Assembly (NCBI GenBank): GCA_049889695.1
Contig: JBMHCX010000013.1
Location: 62,001-126,000, forward strand
DNA: 64,000 nucleotides
Direction: 5' to 3'
Source of the DNA: WTJH01 sp049889695
Lineage (GTDB): Bacteria; Bacteroidota; Bacteroidia; Flavobacteriales; Flavobacteriaceae
Below the pieces are notes generated by a model. It ran no database searches. It was not told where the DNA came from and saw only the letters and a program-made list of their open reading frames with translations. Positions 1 to 8,651 of this stretch are shown piece after piece. A program made the position numbers and the translations under genes. Numbering within the stretch: position 1 is the stretch's first letter; the number at the start of each line of letters is the position of its first letter.

Positions 1-1
1 A

Positions 2-865
2 GATTGGATCGCTCTATCGTTCGTTCGTAATGCAGAGGATGTATTGCAACTTCAAGAATTGATCGAAAAGCACAGCGCTTCCAAAATCCCAATCATTTCG
101 AAAATCGAAAAACCCGAAGCCCTCGAAAACATCGATAAAATTATCGCTTACAGCGATGGGTTAATGGTGGCCAGAGGTGACCTAGGAGTGGAAATTCCTG
201 CTGCCGAAGTACCACTTCACCAAAAAGAATTGGTTCATTTGGCTAAAAAAGCCAGAATCCCAGTCATTATTGCTACTCAAATGATGGAGACTATGATCGA
301 TAGCCTGACGCCCACCCGTGCGGAGGTTAACGATGTAGCCAACTCCGTAATGGACGGTGCAGATGCAGTAATGCTCTCAGGAGAAACCTCCGTTGGACAA
401 TACCCTACCCAGGTGATTGAAACCATGAGCAATATTCTGAAAAGTGTAGAAGAATCCGTTCTTATTCAGGTTCCCCAGTCCCCGCCGACTATACGAACTA
501 ATCGGTTCGTCACGAAGTCTGTATGCTACCATGCGGCCCATATAGCAAACGACATCAAAGCACAGGCGATCAGTACTCTAACAAATAGTGGCTACACTGC
601 TTTTCAAATTTCTGCCTGGAGGCCGTCGGCCCATGTCCTGGTATTTACTTCCAACAAAAAGATTCTATCGCAACTAAATCTCTTATGGGGTGTTAAAGCA
701 TTTTACTACGATAATTTAGCCAGTACCGATAAAACAGTCGAGGAAGTCAATCAGATCGCATTGGATAAAGGCTTTGTAGAACCTGGAGATATGGTGGTTA
801 ATTTAGCAGCAATGCCCATCCAAGAAAAAGGAATGGTGAACACCCTTCGCGTTTCGACCATTTAA
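2..865 (+). CDS. pyk: Pyruvate kinase (C-terminal part, cut by window edge)
   Basis: This enzyme converts phosphoenolpyruvate and ADP to pyruvate and ATP, the last step of glycolysis, in the cytoplasm. The reading frame is already open at base 2, where the residues DWIALSFVRNAEDV are typical of the barrel domain, so the true start lies outside the window. Seen in order are the ARGDLGVEIP segment, the IATQMMETMI and PTRAEVNDVANSV segments, the MLSGETSVGQYP segment, and the C-terminal alpha/beta domain ending in NTLRVSTI. About 287 residues are present, compared with roughly 475 in the family. The stop shares the tetranucleotide TTAA with the stop of the convergent dinB gene. Confidence 0.96.
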   Translation, partial: DWIALSFVRNAEDVLQLQELIEKHSASKIPIISKIEKPEALENIDKIIAYSDGLMVARGDLGVEIPAAEVPLHQKELVHLAKKARIPVIIATQMMETMIDSLTPTRAEVNDVANSVMDGADAVMLSGETSVGQYPTQVIETMSNILKSVEESVLIQVPQSPPTIRTNRFVTKSVCYHAAHIANDIKAQAISTLTNSGYTAFQISAWRPSAHVLVFTSNKKILSQLNLLWGVKAFYYDNLASTDKTVEEVNQIALDKGFVEPGDMVVNLAAMPIQEKGMVNTLRVSTI

Positions 866-1974
866 AAGGGAAATTGCAGTTGAGCCGAACTCATATCTTC
901 TAAAGTAGGTTTGGAAGCAGGTTGCTGTTGAGACTTAAAATTCGACAAACTTACGCCCAACAGACGAACAGAATTTTTGAGTTTTTCCTGATGAAGTAAC
1001 GAAATAGCCTGATCCGTAATGAGCGCTTTATCGGATATGTAGTACGCCAACGTACGACTTCTCGTCTGGACAGTAAAGTCGCTGTATTTCAGTTTTAAAG
1101 TAATCGTTTTTGCCGCCTGCGGTTGGCGTTCTAAACGTCTAATTAGGCTATCCATGACTTGATGGAGTTTTTCTTCTAAAAAAATAGTACTGCTGTAGTT
1201 TTGCTCAAATGTTCGTTCGGCACCTACCGACTTAGGAATTCTTTCCGTTTTCACAGGACTATTGTGAATCCCTCGAACGGCGTCGTAATAATATTGGCCC
1301 GATTTGCCGAAATGTTCCACCAAAAAATCTGCTGGGTGTTTTTTAAGGTCTGCACCTGTAAATATCCCTAGCTGATACATTTTCTCTTTGGTCTTTGCAC
1401 CAACACCATAGAATTGCTTGATTTCTAAGCCTTCCAAAAAAGGAAGTACCTCATCTGGTCCGACTGTTTTTTGTCCGTTGGGCTTGTTCACGTCTGAGGC
1501 CACTTTAGCAATAAACTTATTGACAGAAATGCCGGCAGAGGCAGTGAGGTTTAACTCTTCGAAAATACGCTGTCTGATCTCTTTAGCAATTAGGGTGGCG
1601 GATGGAAGACCTTTTTTATTGTGCGTAACATCTAGGTAAGCTTCATCTAGGGATAAAGGTTCTACCAAATCGGTATATTCGAAAAAGATAGAGCGTATTT
1701 GCTGAGATATTTCTTTATAGCGATCGAAATCGTGTGGGACAAAAATCAGATGGGGACAAAGCTTTCGTGCTAAAACACCGCTCATAGCACTCCGAACGCC
1801 GAATTTACGCGCTTCATAGCTCGCCGCAGCAACTACTCCTCTTTCGCTTTTGCCTCCAACAGCGATGGCCTTCCCCCTTAAAGATGGATCGTCCAATTGT
1901 GCCACGGAGGCAAAAAAAGCATCCATATCTACGTGAATAATTTTCCGATCAATGTTGAATGAATACGCCTTCAT
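862..1974 (-). CDS. dinB: DNA polymerase IV (Y-family)
   Basis: This is an error-prone translesion polymerase acting at stalled replication forks. The 370 residues are the family's usual length. The N-terminal catalytic motif HVDMDAFFASV carries the first metal-binding aspartate, and the second catalytic motif SLDEAYLDV is near residue 105. A little-finger domain follows (RIPKSVGAERTFE onward). The extreme C-terminus, QLQFPF, resembles the beta-clamp binding motif that tethers Pol IV to the sliding clamp. The gene is monocistronic and convergent with pyk, overlapping it by four bases. I see no LexA-type operator upstream. Its start is 73 bases from the divergent CYTH gene. Confidence 0.96.
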   Translation of the reverse strand: MKAYSFNIDRKIIHVDMDAFFASVAQLDDPSLRGKAIAVGGKSERGVVAAASYEARKFGVRSAMSGVLARKLCPHLIFVPHDFDRYKEISQQIRSIFFEYTDLVEPLSLDEAYLDVTHNKKGLPSATLIAKEIRQRIFEELNLTASAGISVNKFIAKVASDVNKPNGQKTVGPDEVLPFLEGLEIKQFYGVGAKTKEKMYQLGIFTGADLKKHPADFLVEHFGKSGQYYYDAVRGIHNSPVKTERIPKSVGAERTFEQNYSSTIFLEEKLHQVMDSLIRRLERQPQAAKTITLKLKYSDFTVQTRSRTLAYYISDKALITDQAISLLHQEKLKNSVRLLGVSLSNFKSQQQPASKPTLEDMSSAQLQFPF

Positions 1975-2046
1975 GGATTTATTTTTCGACTATTCGAATG
2001 AAATGTACAAAATGCTTAAATTAAGTTCATCAATTAATGTAATCTC

Positions 2047-2502
2047 ATGGGTAATTTAAACATAGAAATCGAACGGAAATTTTTAGTAAAATCAGATCAA
2101 TTCAAATCGGAAGCCTATGAAAAAAATCGCATCAAACAGGGCTATCTCAGCAAAGATCCGGAGCGTACTGTTCGGATCCGTGTAAAAGAAAACCAAGGGC
2201 TTATTACAATCAAAGGCGCTTCTAGTGCAGATGGGAAAGAACGGCTGGAATGGGAAAAATCTATCCCCCTTCACGATGCCAAAGCACTGATGGAAATGTG
2301 CTTACCCGATCCCTTAGACAAAACACGCTACTTAGTCGACGTCCAAGGATTTATATTTGAAGTAGATGAATTTCATGGCAAGCACCAAGGCTTGGTCGTG
2401 GCAGAAATAGAATTACAAAACACAGATCAAAACTTTCCTAAGCCCGAATGGTTAGGAGAGGAAGTCACTGGAAATCCGGCTTATTACAACGCTCAGCTAT
2501 AG
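2047..2502 (+). CDS. CYTH domain protein (triphosphate tunnel enzyme family)
   Basis: The 151-residue protein starts with IEIERKFLV, the ExExK signature of the CYTH / triphosphate tunnel metalloenzyme superfamily. Members bind a triphosphate group and a divalent metal inside a beta-tunnel. Further family-like segments are KQGYLSKDPERTVRIR, GLITIKG and the acidic FEVDEFHG and VAEIEL strands that supply tunnel carboxylates. The protein is a single domain with no CHAD or nucleotidyltransferase extension. Short bacterial members are often inorganic tripolyphosphatases, and others are thiamine triphosphatases or class IV adenylate cyclases. The sequence alone does not decide between these. Its stop directly abuts the stop of the convergent next gene. 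Confidence 0.88.
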   Translation: MGNLNIEIERKFLVKSDQFKSEAYEKNRIKQGYLSKDPERTVRIRVKENQGLITIKGASSADGKERLEWEKSIPLHDAKALMEMCLPDPLDKTRYLVDVQGFIFEVDEFHGKHQGLVVAEIELQNTDQNFPKPEWLGEEVTGNPAYYNAQL

Positions 2503-2811
2503 CTAAGGCTGAAAAGAATAGGCCCGTTTTATTTCACATACTTCAATAGAATACTCCATGTAAGCTTCTGCTTTTCCATACTCTTGAGCTTTGTGGTGTT
2601 CCGCATGTTCACGCCACGCTTCTATGGCGGCTAGACTTTCCCAATAGCTCAGGGTCACTCCAAGGCCTTCTTCGTTGCGTAAACTGAGATGAGAAACATA
2701 ACCGGGCTGTTGGCACACCAAGCGTTTCATCTGACGTCCCCACTGCTGGTATTCTTTCGCATTAGGTTTTAAACTACTGGTGAAAACGACAACAAAACGG
2801 GCTTTACTCAT
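2503..2811 (-). CDS. Small ABM-fold (antibiotic biosynthesis monooxygenase-like) protein
   Basis: This is a protein of about 102 residues with the layout of the dimeric alpha/beta-barrel ABM family: RFVVVFTSSL as strand 1, a helix around QQWGRQMKRLVCQQPGYV, then LSLRNEEGLGVTLSYWESLAAIEAW and HHKAQEYGKAEAYMEY. Related Bacteroidetes proteins are annotated as antibiotic biosynthesis monooxygenases, but most have no proven substrate and some act on heme or quinones. I chose the second Met (2811) because it lies closer to the conserved strand; the first (2817) is also possible. The start lies inside the end of the upstream peptidase gene, so the two are probably cotranscribed and translationally coupled. 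Confidence 0.75.
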   Translation of the reverse strand: MSKARFVVVFTSSLKPNAKEYQQWGRQMKRLVCQQPGYVSHLSLRNEEGLGVTLSYWESLAAIEAWREHAEHHKAQEYGKAEAYMEYSIEVCEIKRAYSFQP

Positions 2812-3835
2812 CTGCATATATCTTCACCGTTAACTGCCCATTGGTATCAATTGCTGCCCGATACATCCCTGGTGTATTCATTTCCATCAGGACATTACCC
2901 TTTGCATCCAAACCAATTACTCCTCCTGTTCCACCCATGGATGTTAATCGTTTGTGAATACTAAAAGCAGCTGCCTCGCCAATGGACTTATCGCCATAAA
3001 CCATCTGAGCAGCGATGTCATAAGCAATCACATTACGAATAAAATATTCCCCCCAACCAGTAGCAGAGATACCACAACTTTCATTAGAGGCGTAGGTTCC
3101 AGCGCCAATAATAGGTGCATCGCCAATACGGTTCCATTTTTTATTGGTCATCCCTCCTGTAGATGTCCCAGCAGCAATATTTCCCTCACTGTCCAAAGCC
3201 ACACAGCCTACGGTTCCATACCGCTGATTCTTATAGAAAGCATCCTCCGACTTCTCCACCGGAATACTCGACTGACTTTGTCTAAGTTGCACTCTCTTAA
3301 GCGCTTTTTTTCGAGACTCTGTTATAAAATAATCTTGTTCGACAACGGCCAAGCCCTGTTCCTGTGCAAAGGCGTCTGCCCCTGCTCCAGCAAGAAGTAC
3401 ATGTGGGGAAGCTTCCATGACAGCGATGGCTGCTTCGATCGGATTACGTACGTGTTGAACTCCAGTAATTGCCCCTGCCCGATGCGTTTTCCCATCCATA
3501 AAAGAAGCGTCTAGTTCTACTTCTCCTTTATGGTTTAAGACAGCCCCTTTGCCAGCATTAAAGAGGGGAGAATCTTCCATGACCCGTATGGCAGCAACAA
3601 CCGCTTCTTGGCTGCTATGCCCCTCCTTGAGCAGGGTGTGCCCTGCTTCAACAGCGGCTGTTAATACCTTTCGGATAGCTTTTTCTTTTTCTGGTGTCAT
3701 ATTCTTTTTTAGAATAGTCCCTGCACCACCATGAATGACGATAGCGGTTGGAACATCAGAAGTGTTTTGGGCAAATAGCGAAATTGTTGGCAGCCAAAGG
3801 CACAACAACAAACGGATATACGATCTTGTTTTCAT
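2804..3835 (-). CDS. Secreted isoaspartyl peptidase / plant-type L-asparaginase
   Basis: This is an N-terminal nucleophile (Ntn) hydrolase precursor of 343 residues. It opens with a hydrophobic signal peptide ending near LFAQ, so the enzyme is probably periplasmic. The AIVIHGGAGT segment, FNAGKGAVLN and ELDASFMDG are characteristic of the family. The autoproteolysis site and nucleophile is Thr208 in RYGTVGCVALD, followed by GNIAAGTSTGGMTNK and GAGTYAS. These enzymes self-cleave and then remove isoaspartyl residues from damaged peptides or hydrolyse asparagine. The ABM-fold gene overlaps its 3' end. It diverges from the ALDH gene across about 60 bases, where AT-rich DNA must hold both promoters. 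Confidence 0.93.
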   Translation of the reverse strand: MKTRSYIRLLLCLWLPTISLFAQNTSDVPTAIVIHGGAGTILKKNMTPEKEKAIRKVLTAAVEAGHTLLKEGHSSQEAVVAAIRVMEDSPLFNAGKGAVLNHKGEVELDASFMDGKTHRAGAITGVQHVRNPIEAAIAVMEASPHVLLAGAGADAFAQEQGLAVVEQDYFITESRKKALKRVQLRQSQSSIPVEKSEDAFYKNQRYGTVGCVALDSEGNIAAGTSTGGMTNKKWNRIGDAPIIGAGTYASNESCGISATGWGEYFIRNVIAYDIAAQMVYGDKSIGEAAAFSIHKRLTSMGGTGGVIGLDAKGNVLMEMNTPGMYRAAIDTNGQLTVKIYADE

Positions 3836-3896
3836 ACTTTTAAATTAACCATAATTCCCTAAAATAGCTTAAATTTAATTTTCATTATTTGTAGCT

Positions 3897-5438
3897 ATGC
3901 ATCAACATCAGCTGACTTCCATTTTAAAAACTTTTGATATTTCTAAAGAGTCTTTTGGCTGCAGTACAGGAACCTATTGGTTGGGTTCAGGCGAAAGTAT
4001 AACGTCTTATTCCCCAATCGATGGAGCCCAATTGGGTTCTGTAATTCAAGGAACAGTAGACGATTATGAATATCTTTTTGATGCCATGGAGGTAGCGTTT
4101 GAAAAATTTCGAAAACTTCCGGCACCCAAAAGAGGTGAATTGGTTCGTCAGTTTGGAGAAAAACTCAGACAACACAAGAATGAACTCGGTCATCTTGTAT
4201 CGATCGAGATGGGAAAATCTCTTCAAGAAGGTCTCGGAGAAGTTCAGGAAATGATCGATATCTGTGAATTTGCTACCGGCTTATCGAGGCAATTACACGG
4301 ATTTACCATGCACTCCGAGCGCCCTAACCACCGCATGTATGAGCAATATCACCCCTTGGGAGTTGTAGGGATCATTTCGGCCTTTAACTTTCCGGTGGCC
4401 GTTTGGAGCTGGAACGTTGCCCTTGCTTGGGTGTGTGGGAATGTTACTCTTTGGAAGCCCAGCGAAAAAGCACCCCTATGCAGCATAGCATGCCAAAAAC
4501 TGATTGGCCAAGTGTTAAAAGAAAACAACATGCCTGAGGGTATTTCTTGTTTGATTAATGGCGGAGCAAACGTAGGGCAATGGATGGCAGAAGATCGACG
4601 AATTCCCCTTTTATCGGCAACAGGGTCTACACGAATGGGGAAATCTGTGGCAGCTACAGTTGGAGCACGACTCGGAAAAACACTCCTCGAACTAGGCGGA
4701 AATAATGCACTAATAATCTCTGAACACGCCAATTTGGATATTGCACTCAGAGCAACAGTTTTTGGTGCTGTAGGTACATGTGGTCAAAGATGTACATCTA
4801 CAAGAAGGCTGATCGTTCACGAGCACCACTACCAAGATGTTATCACCCGACTTCGGAAGATTTATGCACAGCTAAGGATTGGAAATCCGTTGGATAAAAA
4901 CAACCATGTTGGCCCACTCATTGACCTCGATGCTGTTAACCAATATACTACCGCCTTAAGTGCTATCGAAGCACATGGAGCCGAGTGGATCGTTGAAGGG
5001 GGAGTTCTCAAAGGAGACGCGTATAAAAGCGGCTGCTATGTACAGCCCGCCATCGCAGCAGTAGACGCGGATCATCCCATGGTCCAAAAAGAGACCTTCG
5101 CCCCTATATTGTATGTCATTCCTTATTCTGGAGGTGTAGAAAATGCCATTGAACTTCAGAACGATGTTCGTCAGGGACTTTCATCCGCATTGATGAGCCA
5201 AAACTTACAGGAAACAGAACGCTTCTTATCCCACTGGGGAAGCGATTGTGGAATTGCAAATATTAACATTGGTACCTCAGGAGCTGAAATCGGAGGAGCC
5301 TTTGGAGGAGAAAAAGAAACCGGTGGCGGACGCGAAAGCGGTTCCGATGCCTGGAAAGCTTATATGAGACGCCAAACCAATACCATTAATTTTTCGGATG
5401 ACTTGCCCCTAGCACAAGGCATATCATTTGATGTTTAA
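3897..5438 (+). CDS. ALDH7-type aldehyde dehydrogenase (aminoadipate-semialdehyde dehydrogenase-like)
   Basis: This is an NAD(P)-dependent aldehyde dehydrogenase of 513 residues, the usual length for the ALDH7/antiquitin branch. Visible landmarks are the cofactor-binding NFPVAVWSWN and LWKPSEKAPL segments, the GSTRMGK turn, the general-base glutamate in LLELGGNNA, the catalytic cysteine in GTCGQRCTSTRR, and the C-terminal GGGRESGSDAWKAYMRRQT. The GQRCTSTRR context and the overall pattern fit L-2-aminoadipate-6-semialdehyde (piperideine-6-carboxylate) dehydrogenases, which act in lysine breakdown. Substrate assignment is an inference, because no other lysine-catabolic gene is adjacent. A small membrane protein gene follows 11 bases downstream. 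Confidence 0.92.
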   Translation: MHQHQLTSILKTFDISKESFGCSTGTYWLGSGESITSYSPIDGAQLGSVIQGTVDDYEYLFDAMEVAFEKFRKLPAPKRGELVRQFGEKLRQHKNELGHLVSIEMGKSLQEGLGEVQEMIDICEFATGLSRQLHGFTMHSERPNHRMYEQYHPLGVVGIISAFNFPVAVWSWNVALAWVCGNVTLWKPSEKAPLCSIACQKLIGQVLKENNMPEGISCLINGGANVGQWMAEDRRIPLLSATGSTRMGKSVAATVGARLGKTLLELGGNNALIISEHANLDIALRATVFGAVGTCGQRCTSTRRLIVHEHHYQDVITRLRKIYAQLRIGNPLDKNNHVGPLIDLDAVNQYTTALSAIEAHGAEWIVEGGVLKGDAYKSGCYVQPAIAAVDADHPMVQKETFAPILYVIPYSGGVENAIELQNDVRQGLSSALMSQNLQETERFLSHWGSDCGIANINIGTSGAEIGGAFGGEKETGGGRESGSDAWKAYMRRQTNTINFSDDLPLAQGISFDV

Positions 5439-5449
5439 AACCTTAAATT

Positions 5450-5887
5450 ATGTACGCTATTTTAAAAACCATTCACTCTTATTGGGCTTTTATCGTCCTG
5501 ATCATCCTTTTTTTAGCGAGCCTTCGCACGCTAGTCGGCTTTTTTGGGAAAAAGACATTTCAGGTAGCCGATTTTCGCGCTGGACTTTTTGGACTGATCG
5601 TTTCACATATTCAGTTGCTGATTGGTACCATTCTATACATTGTTTCTCCATGGTCGGATATGTGGGAACAAGGAATGGGCTATGTGATGAAAGACGCTCA
5701 ACTGAGACTTTATTTAGTTGAACATCCTACGGTGAATATTATTGCACTCATTCTAATTACACTTGGCTGGTCGCTTCACAAAAGAGCGACAGAAGATTCC
5801 AAAAAATTCTTCAGAATCGGCGTTTTCTACAGCTTAGGATTAGTCTTGCTCCTCAGTCGTATTCCATGGAGCAGCTGGTTGGGTTAA
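5450..5887 (+). CDS. Small four-helix integral membrane protein
   Basis: This 145-residue protein has about four predicted membrane segments: SYWAFIVLIILFLASL, LFGLIVSHIQLLIGTILYI, the PTVNIIALILITLGWSL region, and FYSLGLVLLLSRI. A polar stretch between helices 2 and 3 carries WSDMWEQGMGYVMKD. Similar proteins are widespread in Flavobacteriia and are sometimes labelled cytochrome b-like, but I see no paired histidines that would convincingly bind heme, so no function is assigned. It is 11 bases after the aldehyde dehydrogenase and probably shares its transcript. Its stop and the stop of convergent pheS share the palindrome TTAA. Confidence 0.8.
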   Translation: MYAILKTIHSYWAFIVLIILFLASLRTLVGFFGKKTFQVADFRAGLFGLIVSHIQLLIGTILYIVSPWSDMWEQGMGYVMKDAQLRLYLVEHPTVNIIALILITLGWSLHKRATEDSKKFFRIGVFYSLGLVLLLSRIPWSSWLG

Positions 5888-6897
5888 CGCGTTGGCTTAA
5901 ACTGTTCTAGGAAGCGCAGGTCGTTTTCGAAAAGGAGTCGAATATCACCAATCTGATAAATCAACATGGCAATTCTTTCAATTCCCATTCCGAAAGCATA
6001 GCCCGAGTATTGCTCAGGATCGATATTACAGTTTTGAAGTACATTCGGATCGACCATTCCACACCCCATAATTTCTAGCCAGCCGGTTCCTTTTGTGATG
6101 CGATAATCGGTTTCGGTTTCCAGCCCCCAATAGATATCTACCTCTGCACTGGGTTCAGTAAATGGAAAATAGGAAGGACGTAAGCGAATCTGAGATTTTC
6201 CAAAAAGTGATTTGGTAAAGTACATCAGTACTTGCTTTAGATCTGCAAAGGAGACTTCTTTATCGATATAAAGACCTTCTACCTGATGGAAAATACAATG
6301 CGAACGGGCAGAAATTGCCTCATTTCTAAAAACTCGCCCCGGTGATAAAATACGAATCGGGGGCTCATTTTTTTCCATATACCTCACTTGAACAGAAGAG
6401 GTATGAGTTCGGAGCAGGATATCCGGTTGTGTTTGTATAAAAAAAGTGTCCTGCATATCTCGTGCAGGATGGTATTCGGGTAAATTGAGCGCCGTGAAAT
6501 TGTGCCAATCATCTTCAATTTCCGGACCTTCAGACAAGCTAAAGCCGATCTGGGAAAAGATTTCTATGATCCTGTTTTTGATGAGACTGATCGGGTGCCG
6601 GGCACCAATTTGATGAGGAAAGCCGGGACGTGTCCAATCGAGTTGATTGTTGTCTTTTTGCTGTGTTTGACCTTGCTTAAGGGTCTCCACTTTTTCTTGG
6701 ACAGCTTGTTTAAGTTGATTAAGCACCTGCCCATAGGCCTTTTTTTCGGCGGGTGGAACTTCTCTAAACGCGGCAAAAAAATCGTTCAGTATTCCTTTTT
6801 TCCCGGCATAGCGCAGCCTAAATTTTTCAATAGCTTCAGGATCCGTGGCCGTAAAGGCTTGAACTTCCTCTAAATGAGATTTAACGCTTTCAATCAT
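5884..6897 (-). CDS. pheS: Phenylalanine--tRNA ligase alpha subunit
   Basis: This is the catalytic alpha subunit of the class II (alpha-beta)2 synthetase that charges tRNA-Phe in the cytoplasm. The 337 residues match the family length. An N-terminal coiled-coil tRNA-binding arm (about residues 1-85) precedes the catalytic core. The core includes HPISLIKNRIIEIFSQIGF, a motif-2-like FRNEAISARSHCIFHQVEG and the C-terminal GYAFGMGIERIAML motif 3 with its active-site arginine. The beta subunit gene pheT is not adjacent, which is common in Bacteroidetes. The gene is convergent with the small membrane protein gene and sits 18 bases downstream of another minus-strand gene. Confidence 0.97.
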   Translation of the reverse strand: MIESVKSHLEEVQAFTATDPEAIEKFRLRYAGKKGILNDFFAAFREVPPAEKKAYGQVLNQLKQAVQEKVETLKQGQTQQKDNNQLDWTRPGFPHQIGARHPISLIKNRIIEIFSQIGFSLSEGPEIEDDWHNFTALNLPEYHPARDMQDTFFIQTQPDILLRTHTSSVQVRYMEKNEPPIRILSPGRVFRNEAISARSHCIFHQVEGLYIDKEVSFADLKQVLMYFTKSLFGKSQIRLRPSYFPFTEPSAEVDIYWGLETETDYRITKGTGWLEIMGCGMVDPNVLQNCNIDPEQYSGYAFGMGIERIAMLIYQIGDIRLLFENDLRFLEQFKPTR

Positions 6898-6915
6898 GGG
6901 GCAAAAATAAACAAA

Positions 6916-7287
6916 CTAAGTTTCATAAAAGCCCCGAGCGAGAAAGTAATCGACAATCGCTTGTTTCATCAGAATCGACTGTTCTCCAGGCTTGAGATTG
7001 GGCAGGGGTTGAATCAGATCGAAATGTGGCCAGCCTTCCTCGTCGTGATGGCTGAACCGATAATGGCCGTAAGGTTCCAAAACAGTACAGATCCCGACAT
7101 GTATCAGGTTCACATTGTCGTCTTTTTTAAAGCGTCCCTGAAACTTCCCCAATTCTTGAAGACCGATGAGATAGAGTATACCTTCTACATTGAGAGCGTC
7201 CGCATCCGAGAATTTATCTGTCAGTTGATCGACCAATATTTCCCAACGCTGCTTGAGTTCTTCATCTCTATTCGGCTTTTCTATCAC
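6916..7287 (-). CDS. Conserved hypothetical protein upstream of pheS
   Basis: This 123-residue soluble protein has no signal peptide. It starts with GTG at 7287, and no in-frame ATG lies near enough to be preferred. It has a helical N-terminal half (ELKQRWEILVDQLTDKF; LNVEGILYLIGLQELG) and a mixed second half with HVGICTVLEPYG and a histidine-rich YRFSHHDEEGWPHFD. The layout resembles small conserved Bacteroidetes proteins of unknown function, and I do not recognise a characterised family. It is followed 18 bases later by pheS, so the two may share a transcript. A TAnnTTTG-type element on the minus strand lies about 29 bases upstream. Confidence 0.75.
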   Translation of the reverse strand: MIEKPNRDEELKQRWEILVDQLTDKFSDADALNVEGILYLIGLQELGKFQGRFKKDDNVNLIHVGICTVLEPYGHYRFSHHDEEGWPHFDLIQPLPNLKPGEQSILMKQAIVDYFLARGFYET

Positions 7288-7315
7288 AGTATAAAGGTAT
7301 TAGGATTCAACGGGA

Positions 7316-7323
7316 CAAAGGTA
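7316..7323 (-). promoter_or_regulatory. Candidate -7 promoter element for the hypothetical-pheS unit
   Basis: Read on the minus strand the bases are TACCTTTG, a full match to the Bacteroidetes -7 consensus TAnnTTTG. It is positioned to give a leader of about 20 bases before the GTG start at 7287. No clear TTG -33 box is present at the usual spacing, so this rests on the -7 element and position only. Confidence 0.45.
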
Positions 7324-7359
7324 ATAGACAGCCGTATATATTTTAATTAAATTGCGGGC

Positions 7360-7872
7360 ATGAACCCAGTCGACTTGGTATTAGGTGGCTTCGTTTTTAT
7401 CGGAGCTTTTCAAGGATTCAGAAAAGGACTGATCCGTGAAATTACGGCAATAGTTGCTCTTTTTGCCGGCTATATTGTTGCGCGCACATTCAGCCCTATT
7501 CTTATTCCTGTGGTCAATAGCTATTTAAATATCCCTGAAGAATGGCATTCGTGGGTGGCCTTTTTTGCACTGTTTGTTCTCGGGGTTTACCTGATTACAT
7601 TGGTCGGAAAATTTCTGACACAACTATTAAAATGGGTCGCCTTGGGATTTCTTAATCGTTTGGCAGGGGCTGTTTTTGGTGCAGCTAAGTGGATTTTGGT
7701 GCTTTGTTTAGGACTTTATTTTTTTGAACGATTTAACCAGTGGGTAATTCTTATACACCCCGATCAGTTAGAAGGGTCTATATTGTACGCTTTGTTCCAA
7801 GAAATCGGAGGATTCTTATTAGACGGTTTTCGTCAGGCAAACATAACCGAAAGCCCTTATCTTGAAATTTAG
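7360..7872 (+). CDS. cvpA: CvpA family membrane protein
   Basis: This is a 170-residue inner-membrane protein of the CvpA (colicin V production) family. It shows the family opening NPVDLVLGGFVFIGAFQGFR followed by KGLIREITAIVALFAGYIVA. Hydrophobic helices lie at WVAFFALFVLGVYLITLVG and FGAAKWILVLCLGLYFF, with the conserved LNRLAGAVFGAAK turn between them. CvpA proteins are widespread, have four membrane helices, and have been linked to envelope homeostasis without a settled mechanism. Its TAG stop overlaps the TAA stop of convergent batE by four bases (TTAG), leaving no room for a separate terminator. Confidence 0.9.
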   Translation: MNPVDLVLGGFVFIGAFQGFRKGLIREITAIVALFAGYIVARTFSPILIPVVNSYLNIPEEWHSWVAFFALFVLGVYLITLVGKFLTQLLKWVALGFLNRLAGAVFGAAKWILVLCLGLYFFERFNQWVILIHPDQLEGSILYALFQEIGGFLLDGFRQANITESPYLEI

Positions 7873-8651
7873 AGACTTGGGTTAATACTTTTTAGCTCAG
7901 CATTTTTCACCCAGCCAACCGACCCGTTTGCCAATTCAATTTGCTGCCATCCTTCTAGCCTATCCAATATCTGCACTTTAGTCCCTTCGTGAATTTCGAA
8001 TAAAAATTCGGATCGAAGATTCGGCTCAGACTGCACTTGAACTTTTGAATCCCATAGGACAGCATAAGTGGGATCATATCGGCTTATATCGCTCTGCCAA
8101 CTGAAATAAGCGCTGAGAAGACTAAGGCCGAGAAAGAAAAGACTACATCCGAAATAGAGTCTTTTCCTACGACTCTGGGCCGCCATTCGGAAAAGTCCCC
8201 AGAACAGAAAAATGCACCAGAGGAATAGCAACGTAAGGATGGCCCAAGTGTCTAAATTAAACAGACGACTTAATTGCTGGTGCAGAACTTGCAATTGAGT
8301 CTGGGGAAGCGACTCTATTGCATCGATCTTCATATTTTCAGCAAAACTTAAATTGTATCGGGCGTCCGCATAATTCGGATCAAGCCAGAGTGCTTTTTCA
8401 TAGTAATACACGGCAGGCCCTACGCGCCTGAGCTGGTAATAACTGTTCCCTAAATTATAATACAACTCCTCTGAGTGAAATCCGGTGGCCAGTATGGCTT
8501 CATAGCTCTCAACAGCTTGTTGAAAACGGCCGTTATTATACGCCTGATTAGCTTGGTCGAAGAGCTCTTCATTTGCTTGGGCAGAACCGTTGAAAGCCCC
8601 TACAAGTGCAACAACAATGAATATATAGTATTGTATACGGCTGAACATCAT
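7869..8651 (-). CDS. batE: BatE: TPR and SH3-domain membrane protein
   Basis: This is the last gene of the bat operon, 260 residues. After a signal sequence come TPR-like repeats (LFDQANQAYNNGRFQQAVES; LYYNLGNSYYQLRRVGPA; WLDPNYADARYNLSFAE). Two membrane helices follow (LDTWAILTLLFLWCIFLFWG and LYFGCSLFFLGLSLLSAYF), then a C-terminal SH3-like domain with VQVQSEPNLRSEFLFEI and WQQIELANGSVGWVKN. Bat proteins form an envelope complex in Bacteroidetes and Leptospira linked historically to aerotolerance, with the exact activity unknown. The start overlaps the batD stop as ATGA, indicating translational coupling. Confidence 0.88.
   Translation of the reverse strand: MMFSRIQYYIFIVVALVGAFNGSAQANEELFDQANQAYNNGRFQQAVESYEAILATGFHSEELYYNLGNSYYQLRRVGPAVYYYEKALWLDPNYADARYNLSFAENMKIDAIESLPQTQLQVLHQQLSRLFNLDTWAILTLLFLWCIFLFWGLFRMAAQSRRKRLYFGCSLFFLGLSLLSAYFSWQSDISRYDPTYAVLWDSKVQVQSEPNLRSEFLFEIHEGTKVQILDRLEGWQQIELANGSVGWVKNAELKSINPSL

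Noticed and set aside
2954..3514. 186-codon open frame opposite the isoaspartyl peptidase
   Set aside because: The minus-strand frame has the complete, conserved peptidase with signal peptide and nucleophile; the opposite frame shows no family motif.
5428..5721. Frame overlapping the end of the aldehyde dehydrogenase and the membrane protein gene
   Set aside because: The +1 frame at 5450 encodes a proper four-helix membrane protein; the overlapping frame has no coherent hydrophobic pattern.
6502..6873. 123-codon plus-strand frame opposite pheS
   Set aside because: pheS on the minus strand is full length with conserved motifs; the opposite frame is an artefact.
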